Of a stretch of 64,000 bases of DNA, positions 35,573-43,293 are shown piece by piece. Source of the DNA: an uncultured Flavobacteriales bacterium. Its GTDB lineage: Bacteria > Bacteroidota > Bacteroidia > CAIKAF01. The notes beneath the pieces were generated by a model. The model saw only the letters and a list, made by a program, of their open reading frames with translations. It was not told the origin of the DNA and searched no databases. Position 1 is the stretch's first letter; each line of letters starts with the position of its first letter. The stretch spans positions 1 through 64,000 of the forward strand of contig CAILUT010000063.1 of assembly GCA_903837495.1 (NCBI GenBank). Direction: 5' to 3'. The position numbers were made by a program, and so were the translations under genes.

Positions 35573-35580
35573 CAAAAGTA
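35573..35580 (-). promoter_or_regulatory. Candidate -7 element for the T9SS subtilase, 4 nt from the start
   Basis: TACTTTTG on the minus strand, then AAGC, then ATG. It fits TAnnTTTG and predicts a nearly leaderless mRNA. Confidence 0.45.
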
Positions 35581-35640
35581 AGGCATTTTCTGGTTTAGGG
35601 ATGGGGTTTGGAGCTTGCCGAGGGGGTTTTTCGTTCGATT

Positions 35641-35789
35641 GGCCTGCGGCAGGGATTGAAGCGGGTAGCCCGCAATGGGTGCGGGGCCTGGCCCGCGAGG
35701 CGCGGAGGCGACCTTGGGAGCCCCCGCAAGCCCGCTGGGGCAGCCCCCGCAGCCGGCGGACTACCGCTGAAAGCCCGGCTGCCGCCCTA
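35641..35789 (-). repeat. MITE-like GC-rich inverted-repeat element, copy 5
   Basis: Inverted, well preserved: gcggcagggattgaagcggg, core ggaggcgaccttgggagcc, end ggactaccgctgaaagccc. The terminal repeats pair over ~27 bp. The stop codon of the neighbouring lipoprotein gene lies at its edge. Confidence 0.85.
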
Positions 35790-36223
35790 TCCACCGCGCC
35801 GAGCCCTTCGCAAATTCCTTTTCATCCGCTTTTGCGTGCCCTTGTCTTGCATGTCCATGTGCCGCTTCAAGGCCTCTTTCTTTTTTTTGGCCAAGGCCTT
35901 TTTTTGCTTCTGAGTCAGGGTTTTCTTTTCGGTTAAACCCGCTTCTTTTTCTTTTTGTTTTTGCTTTTCGGCCTTGTCTGTCGTGCGGGCTTTTTGCTTG
36001 CGCTGCCGCTGGTCCATGTTCGATTCGCCGCCCAAAAAATCTAGGCCTTGCAGTTCTGTTCGTTTTTTTGCACTGCTAACTTGGGGCTTGCTTTTTTTTG
36101 AACCCGGGCCTGTTTTCCGGTTTTTTGCACCCGATTTCCAAATCGGTTGTTTTTGGTGCTGCCACAAGAGGCCAAGAACAGCAAGGCCAAGAGCGCCCCG
36201 GCAATCCACTTTTTACCGAACAT
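35787..36223 (-). CDS. Basic lipoprotein whose reading frame is split at an A8 run
   Basis: The ATG at 36223 opens a clear lipoprotein leader (LLFLASC, Cys20), but that frame stops at 36041. A second frame, open to 35787, encodes a long Lys/Gln-rich tail. Joining them at the A8 run (36092-36099) by a -1 shift gives one protein of ~145 residues: leader, then SKPQVSSAKKRTELQGLDFLGG, then a highly basic coiled-coil-like tail. In the first frame the run reads CAA AAA AAA GCA, a fit to the slippery heptamer A AAA AAA. This may be programmed frameshifting, a base error in the run, or a true mutation. Its start overlaps the end of the upstream gene by 11 bp. Confidence 0.6.
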
Positions 36224-38321
36224 ATCCCCATTTGGCTTTTTTGTGCACCCGCATCTTGCCGCCCCGTTTTACTATGCTGCTTCCTGGGTGTAGCCTCAGC
36301 TCGGTTCCTGGGCCCAAGAACAGCTTGCTGCCCTTTTCCAGAATTAGGCTGCTGCCGGGCCTCAACTCGAAAACGGTAGGCTGCAGCAAGCTGGGTGGAT
36401 TTCCCCGGGCTTTTGCCAGCACGGGACTTTCTCCGTTTTCCAGCCGCAGGCGGCAGCCCTTTTTTAGGCGGAGTTTGGGTTGAGTTTCGCCGTGCAAAAC
36501 AATATGGCCGCACCAGCGTAGTGCGCCTTGAAGTTGGTAAAAACGGCGTTCTAAGACAATCCGAGCCTGTTTCTGTTTGGGGTCGTCTTCGATGCGAATG
36601 CGCAATCCATTCAGGTGAATGGTTCGGTTTTCGTGGGCGGCGTTGGGGTCGCCGGCCCAGGCCGATTCGTAATGGGTGGTTTGGGTGTACACTGGCACCG
36701 GTGCTGGATTGGTGGACAAGCTCAATTCGGTGTTGCCGCTGTAGGACCCAAACGCGTCAAAGCCGTCGCCGCCCTTGCGGTAGTTCCAGAGCACCGAATC
36801 GCCCTCGGCCTCGGCCAGTCCAGGCATCAAATCCTCTTTGCCCAGCAAACTGCCGTCGCCGTTGGCGTCGTAGGCCAAATATAAATCGTGCAAGCCAGTA
36901 AAGGGATTGGGCAGGCTTCGAGAACGGTCAATGGGAATGGCCGCATTGCCCCAGCTGCATGCACCGCCGTGGGGTTTTGGATTCAGGTCGCTGCGAAAGG
37001 CGAAATCCCAACGACCATCGGCGGGCAAAGGGAACAAAAAGGAACCTAGGCTGTTGGGCAGGTCGGCCCGTTCGGCATACAGCTCGCTGCCGCCCCAGCG
37101 CTGGTCTTTTCCAATTTGCAGGTAAGCGTACACGCCTGGGCTGCCTTGCTTTAGTTCGGCGTCGGGCCGAAAGGCACAATCGTGCTGAGGACTCAGGTAT
37201 TCTTCTGTTGGGTGGTCCATGCTGCGGTACTCCAGCCATAGGTATTGGTTTTTAACCTTGGCTTTTCCGCTGTCGCTGTTCAAATAGGGCAGGCGAATGC
37301 GCAAGGCATCGCCGGTGGTTCTGAAGTCGCGCAGCCAGAAGACCTGGCGATCTGGACCTTCTTCGGCCAGCAGGTCTTCGGTGTTGATTTCTTGGCCCAG
37401 GCTGTCGGGGGCCGAGATTAAGAATTCCTTTTGGGGCGATTTCCAGTTCATCATCCAGCGGTCCCAAGCGGCAAACGAAATCATGCTGGAGTTCATTTGC
37501 CCGGTAAGGCCGTAGTTGGCGGGGGGTATAGGCAGGCAATGGGTTCCGGCTCCCCCGCCAGAATGCCAATGGTTGCCGCCAAACAAGCCATGCAAATGTT
37601 CACAAACCAGCACATGAAGGCTATGTCCGAGGCCTTTTCCTTGGTTAAACGAAGCGGCGCTGTTTAATCCATCAAAGGGTCCAAAACCTGGGCTTCGGTA
37701 TGCGGTTACCCCGTATCCCGAATGGTCAAGGGTAGAAAGGCCATGCAGGTATCGGTTGTTTTTCCAGATGACATACAGCAGATCCACTTTTCCATCGCTG
37801 TCTTTGCGTTTGGGCTGCCCTGGGGCAGAGGTAGTCCATTGGTCAAAGGCCGAAGCCGGCAAGCCGTGTGCCGTTTGCCAACCCCGGTGGCCCAAAAATC
37901 GGTTTACTTGTTCAAGCACCGGCAAAATGCCGTAATCTCGGGGCGACAACCGGTGGCAGGGCACTCGAAACACCTCGGGCAGGTAATCGCCCAACAGCTG
38001 ATAGCGCCCAAAAGAAGCCTGCTCGTAAAACATGGTTACCAATCCTGGATTTTCTAGGTCGGGCGCCGAGCTAAACAGCTGTGGAGCCTGTGGTGGGGGC
38101 AGGGTTCCGCCGGGGCCTTGCACCCAATCTGAAATCCATGGCTCACCCAAATTCCCAGGACAGCGCTCTGAATAATCTACCTCGGCAAACACCACTAAGG
38201 CATACAAGGTGTCGTAGGGCGGCAATAAAAAGCCGTTTTCCATGGCAAGTTGAGCCCGAGCAGGAAAAACAGCTGCAAAAAGTCCGAAAATTCCACAAGC
38301 AATAAGCCGAAATCGAAGCAT
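36213..38321 (-). CDS. Large exported protein with a degenerate metalloprotease-like motif
   Basis: A ~702-residue exported protein; the ATG at 38321 begins a good signal peptide (ends FPARAQ), preferred over an upstream start at 38357. Residues ~60-330 recall M6-type peptidases in layout (VDLLYVIWKNN, a conserved SxxISFAAWDRWMMNW stretch). At the expected zinc site it reads VCEHLHGLFGGNHWH, so the first His of HExxH would be Cys. It may be inactive or use a different metal geometry. The last ~100 residues repeat short basic beta motifs (LELRPGSS, LRLHPGSS-like) as in a beta-helix. No sorting domain is seen. Function unknown. Confidence 0.65.
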   Translation of the reverse strand: MLRFRLIACGIFGLFAAVFPARAQLAMENGFLLPPYDTLYALVVFAEVDYSERCPGNLGEPWISDWVQGPGGTLPPPQAPQLFSSAPDLENPGLVTMFYEQASFGRYQLLGDYLPEVFRVPCHRLSPRDYGILPVLEQVNRFLGHRGWQTAHGLPASAFDQWTTSAPGQPKRKDSDGKVDLLYVIWKNNRYLHGLSTLDHSGYGVTAYRSPGFGPFDGLNSAASFNQGKGLGHSLHVLVCEHLHGLFGGNHWHSGGGAGTHCLPIPPANYGLTGQMNSSMISFAAWDRWMMNWKSPQKEFLISAPDSLGQEINTEDLLAEEGPDRQVFWLRDFRTTGDALRIRLPYLNSDSGKAKVKNQYLWLEYRSMDHPTEEYLSPQHDCAFRPDAELKQGSPGVYAYLQIGKDQRWGGSELYAERADLPNSLGSFLFPLPADGRWDFAFRSDLNPKPHGGACSWGNAAIPIDRSRSLPNPFTGLHDLYLAYDANGDGSLLGKEDLMPGLAEAEGDSVLWNYRKGGDGFDAFGSYSGNTELSLSTNPAPVPVYTQTTHYESAWAGDPNAAHENRTIHLNGLRIRIEDDPKQKQARIVLERRFYQLQGALRWCGHIVLHGETQPKLRLKKGCRLRLENGESPVLAKARGNPPSLLQPTVFELRPGSSLILEKGSKLFLGPGTELRLHPGSSIVKRGGKMRVHKKAKWGYVR

Positions 38322-38347
38322 ATTGCCGAAATTTACGCTTTTACACG

Positions 38348-38776
38348 ATGAAAACACTGCATTGGGGCTTGCTTTTCTTTGGATTGTTGGGCTGTACGCC
38401 CTCTTATCCCCCTGGAATTCCTAGAATTCCGGTCGAGGTGTCGCTCTATGTGTTCGACCCTCAATTTGTTGATCTTCAGGGCGTAGGTGGATATGCTTTC
38501 ATTCCCGGCGGCAGCAAAGGCATCTTGGTGTATCGGGTATCGATGGACCAGTTCAACGCCTATGAATTGCACTGCCCCGGCAACCATACGGGCGATTGCG
38601 GAAAGGTAAGCTTGGAGTCGAATGGATTTTATTTGACCGATGTAGATTGTCCGAACAACGGCTGCGGAAGCCGCTTTAATATCATCACCGGCGGACGGGA
38701 ATCGGGCACAAGCCAATACCCCCTAGTTCGGTACAACACCGCCTTTGATGGGGTGGTGCTGCGCGTGTTTGATTGA
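38348..38776 (+). CDS. Rieske-like lipoprotein lacking standard ligands
   Basis: A 142-residue lipoprotein (leader MKTLHWGLLFFGLLGC). The Rieske-like region reads LHCPGNHTGDCG ... DCPNNGCGSRFNIITG, with the spacing of the C-x-H ... C-x-x-H clusters but Cys/Asn/Gly at the usual His positions. It therefore probably does not hold a classical Rieske cluster, though another metal or a disulfide is possible. It is divergent from the gene at 38321 with 26 bp between, and its end abuts the DUF2723 gene. Confidence 0.65.
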   Translation: MKTLHWGLLFFGLLGCTPSYPPGIPRIPVEVSLYVFDPQFVDLQGVGGYAFIPGGSKGILVYRVSMDQFNAYELHCPGNHTGDCGKVSLESNGFYLTDVDCPNNGCGSRFNIITGGRESGTSQYPLVRYNTAFDGVVLRVFD

Positions 38777-38812
38777 GTGGCAGTCCAATACTGAAATCAA
38801 TCGCCGGAATCC

Positions 38813-38820
38813 TATCTTTG
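38813..38820 (+). promoter_or_regulatory. Candidate -7 element 3 nt from the DUF2723 start
   Basis: TATCTTTG, then ACC, then ATG at 38824. If it is used, the transcript would start at or after this ATG; the next in-frame ATG is at 38839. Confidence 0.45.
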
Positions 38821-38823
38821 ACC

Positions 38824-40653
38824 ATGACCTCTAAGCCCATGAAATCCCTTCAAAACTGGTTGCCCGCAGCGGCCCTTTCGGCCATTCTGTTTTTGGTGTA
38901 CGGCAGCACCATGTCGCTCAGCATTCAAGAGATTGACACGGGCGAACTGGCAACCGTACAATACCTTCCCGGCATAGCCCACCCTTCTGGCTATCCTTTG
39001 TTTACCTTTTTGGGCTTTGCGGTGGTGCGAACCTTGGGCTTTGCCGAACCTTTGTTGGTGAGCAATGCTTTAAACCTGCTTATGGTGGTGCTGGGGGCCT
39101 GTTTTTTCTTTGCCGCATTGCGCACCTTACACCACAAGGGGAATCCCTGGCTGATGCTGTTGGCGGTGCTTTCGGTCTTTTTTTCTTTGCGTGTTTGGTC
39201 GCAGGCTGTAAGTTTAGAAGTGTACGGCTACCACATTGGCCTGCTGGGATTGTGGACCTGGCTATTGATTCGGTACCAGCAAAAGGCCGGCATTAAAGCG
39301 TCCATTTGGCTGGGCCTAAGTACAGGTCTTTTGTTTTCAAACCATTTGATTTCAATCGTGGTTGTTCCTGGGCTGTTGTGGGCCTTGTGGAAGGCGCATT
39401 CAACCTGGAAAGCGCGGTTGTTGGAAGGTGGAATTATGACCGGCGCCGGCTTGGCCGCGGCCTTGCCGTTGTATGCCGGATTGCTTTTGCTGGCCAAACA
39501 AAACCCCGCTGCCTACTTTGGCGATTTAAGCAGCCTGAGCGGATTTTGGAACCACATAACAGGAGCTCAGTACCGAGTCTGGATGTTTCAGGGCTGGGAA
39601 TTCAGCAAAGAGAACATCGGCCTGTTTATTAAAGGGCTGCCGGTTGATTTGTACTGGACTCTGTTGCCCGCCGCCCTAGGCCTGTGGTTTGGTCGCAAAT
39701 CTTGGCCCTGGCTGTTCATACAGCTTTTGGTGTGCGTGTGGTACGCCTCCAACTACGACATCCCCGACATTGAGCCCTATTATTTATCGGCCACTCTGCT
39801 CCTGCTGTTTCCGGTGTATGCCTTTTTTCGCTACCTGTCTGAAACGGTAAAACCCGCATGGTTGATTTTGCTTCCGGCGGCATTGTTGCCGGTTTTGTTG
39901 CTGTTTAAGCATGGGGAGCGAGCCAACCGCCGCAGCGATGTGTTGGTAGAAAGGTATGCCCGCGCCGCCCTGCTTAGCCTGCCCGAAAACGCCTTGGTAA
40001 TCACCCGGCAATGGGATGTTTTTGTATCGCCAAGCATGTATCTGCAAACCGTCAAAAACCTGCGGCCCGACGTGGTTATTTTAGACAAAGAATTGTTTCG
40101 GCGGCCTTGGTATCTGCACCGCGGGCAACAGCGGCATCCGGAGGTTTGGAAAGGTACCGAACCGGCCTTAGACAGCTTGCTGCCAAAGTTAGAAGCCTTT
40201 GAGGCGGGCGACCCAAATCCACAAGGCATACAACAGGCCTTTGAAATTTGGATTCAGGAATTGATGCGGCAAAATGCGGGCCGTAGGCCGGTGTTGTTGG
40301 GCCCCGAGTTGGTGGACGAAGAGGTAGGGCGGCGCAGCGATGTAATCTTGCCCGAGGGCCTTCGCTTGGTGCCGCTGAGTTACTTTTACCAATTGCGCAG
40401 CGATACGGCTTACGTACCGGTTTCAGAATCTGGAGACGCCGTAGCCGACATGCCGCCTGGGGTATTGGAAACCGAAAGCCGCATCCACCGTATGGTTCGG
40501 CAGCTGCGGATCAGCATGATGGCCAACCGCTTTGGCTACGAAAACTACTATGGTCGAGTTGAAGAAGCCTCGCGTTGGCGGCAGCGGGCCGATCAAATGC
40601 GGGGGCGTAAATCGGCGCGCGGCCCGGTCGAACTTCCTCCTCAGCCCAAGTAA
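38824..40653 (+). CDS. DUF2723 family multi-pass membrane protein
   Basis: A ~609-residue inner-membrane protein with about ten helices in the first 380 residues and a soluble C-terminal part. The start of the DUF2723 domain is clear: YGSTMSLSIQEIDTGELATVQYLPGIAHPSGYPLF, where the Asp-Thr-Gly-Glu corresponds to the catalytic-type Asp of GT-C glycosyltransferases. The family is thought to transfer sugars from lipid carriers to proteins in Bacteroidota. The track of hydrophobicity fits an ATG at 38824 or 38839; the longer frame to 38773 would overlap the upstream stop. Confidence 0.85.
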   Translation: MTSKPMKSLQNWLPAAALSAILFLVYGSTMSLSIQEIDTGELATVQYLPGIAHPSGYPLFTFLGFAVVRTLGFAEPLLVSNALNLLMVVLGACFFFAALRTLHHKGNPWLMLLAVLSVFFSLRVWSQAVSLEVYGYHIGLLGLWTWLLIRYQQKAGIKASIWLGLSTGLLFSNHLISIVVVPGLLWALWKAHSTWKARLLEGGIMTGAGLAAALPLYAGLLLLAKQNPAAYFGDLSSLSGFWNHITGAQYRVWMFQGWEFSKENIGLFIKGLPVDLYWTLLPAALGLWFGRKSWPWLFIQLLVCVWYASNYDIPDIEPYYLSATLLLLFPVYAFFRYLSETVKPAWLILLPAALLPVLLLFKHGERANRRSDVLVERYARAALLSLPENALVITRQWDVFVSPSMYLQTVKNLRPDVVILDKELFRRPWYLHRGQQRHPEVWKGTEPALDSLLPKLEAFEAGDPNPQGIQQAFEIWIQELMRQNAGRRPVLLGPELVDEEVGRRSDVILPEGLRLVPLSYFYQLRSDTAYVPVSESGDAVADMPPGVLETESRIHRMVRQLRISMMANRFGYENYYGRVEEASRWRQRADQMRGRKSARGPVELPPQPK

Positions 40654-40720
40654 GGTTTTGGCGGCGATCTCCGCCCAACGAATAATTTTCAAAAAAACGC
40701 CAAAATCTTACATGGCTGTT

Positions 40721-40728
40721 TACCTTTG
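40721..40728 (+). promoter_or_regulatory. Candidate -7 element for purF
   Basis: TACCTTTG, 18 nt before the ATG at 40747; exact TAnnTTTG match. Confidence 0.5.
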
Positions 40729-40746
40729 TGGCTGGAATCCCCAAGC

Positions 40747-42564
40747 ATGAGCGACCCCTTAAAACACGAATGCGGCCTGGCCCTGATTCGCCTTAAAAAA
40801 CAAAGCAACAGTGCCGCGCGCCCTCCATTGGGACAAGCCCTACAGAAAATGTATCTGCTGCTCGAAAAAATGCACAACCGGGGGCAAGATGGTGCTGGAT
40901 TGGCCTGCTTGGCTTCCGATACTCCGGCCGGGTTTCCGCCCATTCTCCGGGCACGTTCGGTGGCGGCACAACCCATTCTTCAAATCATTCAACATATTGA
41001 AGAACAGCGAAGTAGGCCCAATGTCCCCCTGCGTTTTGAAGGCGATGTGTACCTGGGCCATGTGCGCTATGGAACCTATGGAACGTACGGCATCGAATCT
41101 TGCCACCCCTTTTTTCGCGACAGCCCTTGGAAAGAAAAGATGCTTTGTTTGGCCGGAAATTTTAACTTAACCAATACCGAAGACCTTTTTCAGCAGTTGG
41201 TCGAACTTGGGCAGCACCCCAGCCAAACGGCCGATACCGTAACGGTTATGGAGCGCATGGGCCATTTTTTAGACCAAGCATTGGGGGCAAAAGAAAGCGG
41301 AGGGCGGCCCAGCAATCTTCCCGATTTTGAATTGATTCTTCGAAAAACCTTTCAAAAATTGGACGGTGGATATGCCATTGGCGGCTTTACCGGAAATGGC
41401 CATGCCTTTGCGATTCGCGACCCCCAAGGCATTCGGCCTTGCTTTTGGTACGAAAACGACCAATTGATTGCTGTTGCCTCGGAACGTCCGGCGCTACAAA
41501 CCGTTTTCCATGCCGAATTAACCGAAATTCAGGAGCTGAACCCTGGACAAGCCCTTTTAATTTCGCCCGAAGGTCAAGGGCGTTTGGTGCAGGTTTTAGA
41601 ACCCGGGTTGGCAAGTGCCTGTTCTTTTGAGCGCATTTACTTTTCTAGAGGTACCGATGCCGATGTGTATGAGGAACGCAAAGGATTGGGCGAACAGTTG
41701 GCCGCCCCCGTGCTTGAAGCCCTACACGAGGGGCTTGAAAATGCGGTGTTTTCGTTTATACCAAATACGGCCGAGCTGGCATTTTATGGTTTGATCAAGG
41801 GCATTGAATCCCGCATTGAAGAGCAAACCGCCCGGCAGCTTTACGCCGAAATGCCCCAGTCTGAATCGGAAATTCTGGCCCTGCTGCGCCGAAAAGTACG
41901 GGTTGAAAAAGTCGCTGTAAAAGACGCCAAATTGCGCACATTTATTACCGACGACAGCCACCGCAGCGATTTGGTTCAACATGTGTACGACATTACCTAT
42001 GGTTCCCTGCGGCCTGGCATCGACAGCCTGGTGGTGGTTGACGACAGCATTGTGCGCGGAACTACGCTAAAAGAAAGCATTCTTAAAATGCTGGACCGGT
42101 TAAAGCCGGTGCGCATCTTGGTGGTAAGTTCTGCTCCCATCATCAAATACCCCGATTGCTACGGAATCGACATGGCGAGGTTGGGCGATTTGGCCGCCTT
42201 TCGGGCGCTTCTAGCCTTGCTCTCGGAAGCCGGCCTCAACTCCGAACTCAAGCAAACCGAGGCCAACATCTTAAGGGCCAGCGAACAAGGCTTGGACGGG
42301 GAACGCAACTGGGTGGCCAATCTGTATGCTCGATTTAGCGACGCAGAGCTGGCCCAAAAAATGGCCGAACAACTTTGCCCGGGGGGAGTACAAGCCCAAA
42401 TCAAACTCGTATTTCAATCCATCGAAGGCCTACACAAAGCTTGCCCCAAGCATACAGGCGATTGGTATTTTAGCGGAGAATACCCTACTCCTGGCGGTTT
42501 TCGGTTTGTAAATCAGGCCTTTTTAAAGTTTGTTCAGGGCGAAAACAGCCGAGTACATGGCTAA
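40747..42564 (+). CDS. purF: Amidophosphoribosyltransferase (Bacteroidota type)
   Basis: A 605-residue enzyme for the first step of purine synthesis, making phosphoribosylamine from PRPP and glutamine. The N-terminal glutaminase domain has its nucleophile as Cys9 after MSDPLKHE, so a short propeptide would need removal. HNRGQDGAG and the TVTVMERMGHF region follow. The phosphoribosyltransferase domain carries the PRPP loop VVVDDSIVRGTT near residue 430. It is longer than E. coli PurF (505) but usual for this phylum. The last ~46 codons are duplicated 650 bp downstream. Confidence 0.88.
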   Translation: MSDPLKHECGLALIRLKKQSNSAARPPLGQALQKMYLLLEKMHNRGQDGAGLACLASDTPAGFPPILRARSVAAQPILQIIQHIEEQRSRPNVPLRFEGDVYLGHVRYGTYGTYGIESCHPFFRDSPWKEKMLCLAGNFNLTNTEDLFQQLVELGQHPSQTADTVTVMERMGHFLDQALGAKESGGRPSNLPDFELILRKTFQKLDGGYAIGGFTGNGHAFAIRDPQGIRPCFWYENDQLIAVASERPALQTVFHAELTEIQELNPGQALLISPEGQGRLVQVLEPGLASACSFERIYFSRGTDADVYEERKGLGEQLAAPVLEALHEGLENAVFSFIPNTAELAFYGLIKGIESRIEEQTARQLYAEMPQSESEILALLRRKVRVEKVAVKDAKLRTFITDDSHRSDLVQHVYDITYGSLRPGIDSLVVVDDSIVRGTTLKESILKMLDRLKPVRILVVSSAPIIKYPDCYGIDMARLGDLAAFRALLALLSEAGLNSELKQTEANILRASEQGLDGERNWVANLYARFSDAELAQKMAEQLCPGGVQAQIKLVFQSIEGLHKACPKHTGDWYFSGEYPTPGGFRFVNQAFLKFVQGENSRVHG

Positions 42565-42643
42565 TTTCCTCAGCACGAAAAGTCCCAGCGCAAGGTAAAA
42601 CTCCGCGGGGCATTCATTGTTCCCGGCCGGTCGGCATATTCCA
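42424..42643. repeat. 220 bp direct repeat, left copy (purF end + TonB end fragment)
   Basis: Matches 43074-43293 at a constant offset of 650 bp, with about 15 differences by eye. It includes the intact end of purF, the short spacer, and a fragment of the end of the TonB receptor gene. Confidence 0.92.
42570..42643 (-). pseudogene. 3' fragment of the TonB receptor gene
   Basis: The last ~24 codons of the receptor, ending in Cys instead of the Trp of the intact copy, followed by a stop. It has no start and arose by the 650-bp-offset duplication. Confidence 0.85.
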
Positions 42644-42659
42644 CCTGACTTCCGCGTTT

Positions 42660-43060
42660 TAACACCCAATCCCAAATTTATTCTCAGGAAAATCAAGAGG
42701 GGCAGCAGGGCTTATGAAAAAACGGGAGTAATGGACAAATTTCATGCTGTAAATTGCTGTATCCGTTGCTGTGCATAGCTTTGAGGCACCCGAAAACAAA
42801 CCATTCGTGCATTCGTGGCTTTTTAGTGGGTAGTTGTTAGTGGGTAGTGGGTAGTGGGTAGTTCTTAGGTGCAATTCGGCTAAGCTCCCCGCCGCTCACC
42901 TTCCTTGCTCCAATCTAGCCCCAAAAACACCCCATTCGTGCATTCCTGGCTAAGCCCCCCGCGGCTTAACAAAGAACAAAGGTGGTTTTCTTCAAAATCA
43001 ACACCCAAGCCCAAATTTATTCCCAGTAAAATGAAGGGTTGCAAAAGAGCTTATGAAAAA
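42660..43060. repeat. Interspersed repeat block between the two duplicated gene ends
   Basis: Two ~60 bp direct repeats, each with cccaaatttattc near its start and cttatgaaaaaacg near its end, bracket the block (42661-42725 and 43001-43058). Between them are a gtgggtagt-rich stretch and the 19-bp motif at 42802-42820, with an imperfect second copy at 42933-42951. This is the same family as the array at 1-430. No gene is present. Confidence 0.85.
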
Positions 43061-43073
43061 ACGCGGAAGCCAA

Positions 43074-43213
43074 GAAGGCCTGCACAAAGCTTGCCCCAGG
43101 CATACAAGCGGGTGGTATTTTAGCGGAGAACACCCTACTCCTGGCGGTTTTCGGTTTGCAAATCAGGCCTTTTTAAAGTTTGTTCAGGGCGAAAACAGCC
43201 CGGTTCATGGCTA
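43074..43213 (+). pseudogene. 3' fragment of purF
   Basis: The last ~46 codons of purF (starting EGLHKACPRHTSGW, ending VHG) without any start codon. Several amino-acid changes compared with the intact copy show that it is not under the same constraint. Confidence 0.88.
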
Positions 43214-43293
43214 ATTCCCTCACCACGAAAAGTCCCAGCGCAGGGTAAAACTCCGCGGGGCATTCATTATTCCCGGCCGGTCGGCATATTCCA
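43074..43293. repeat. 220 bp direct repeat, right copy
   Basis: Partner of 42424-42643. Here the TonB receptor end is the intact one and purF is the fragment. Confidence 0.92.
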
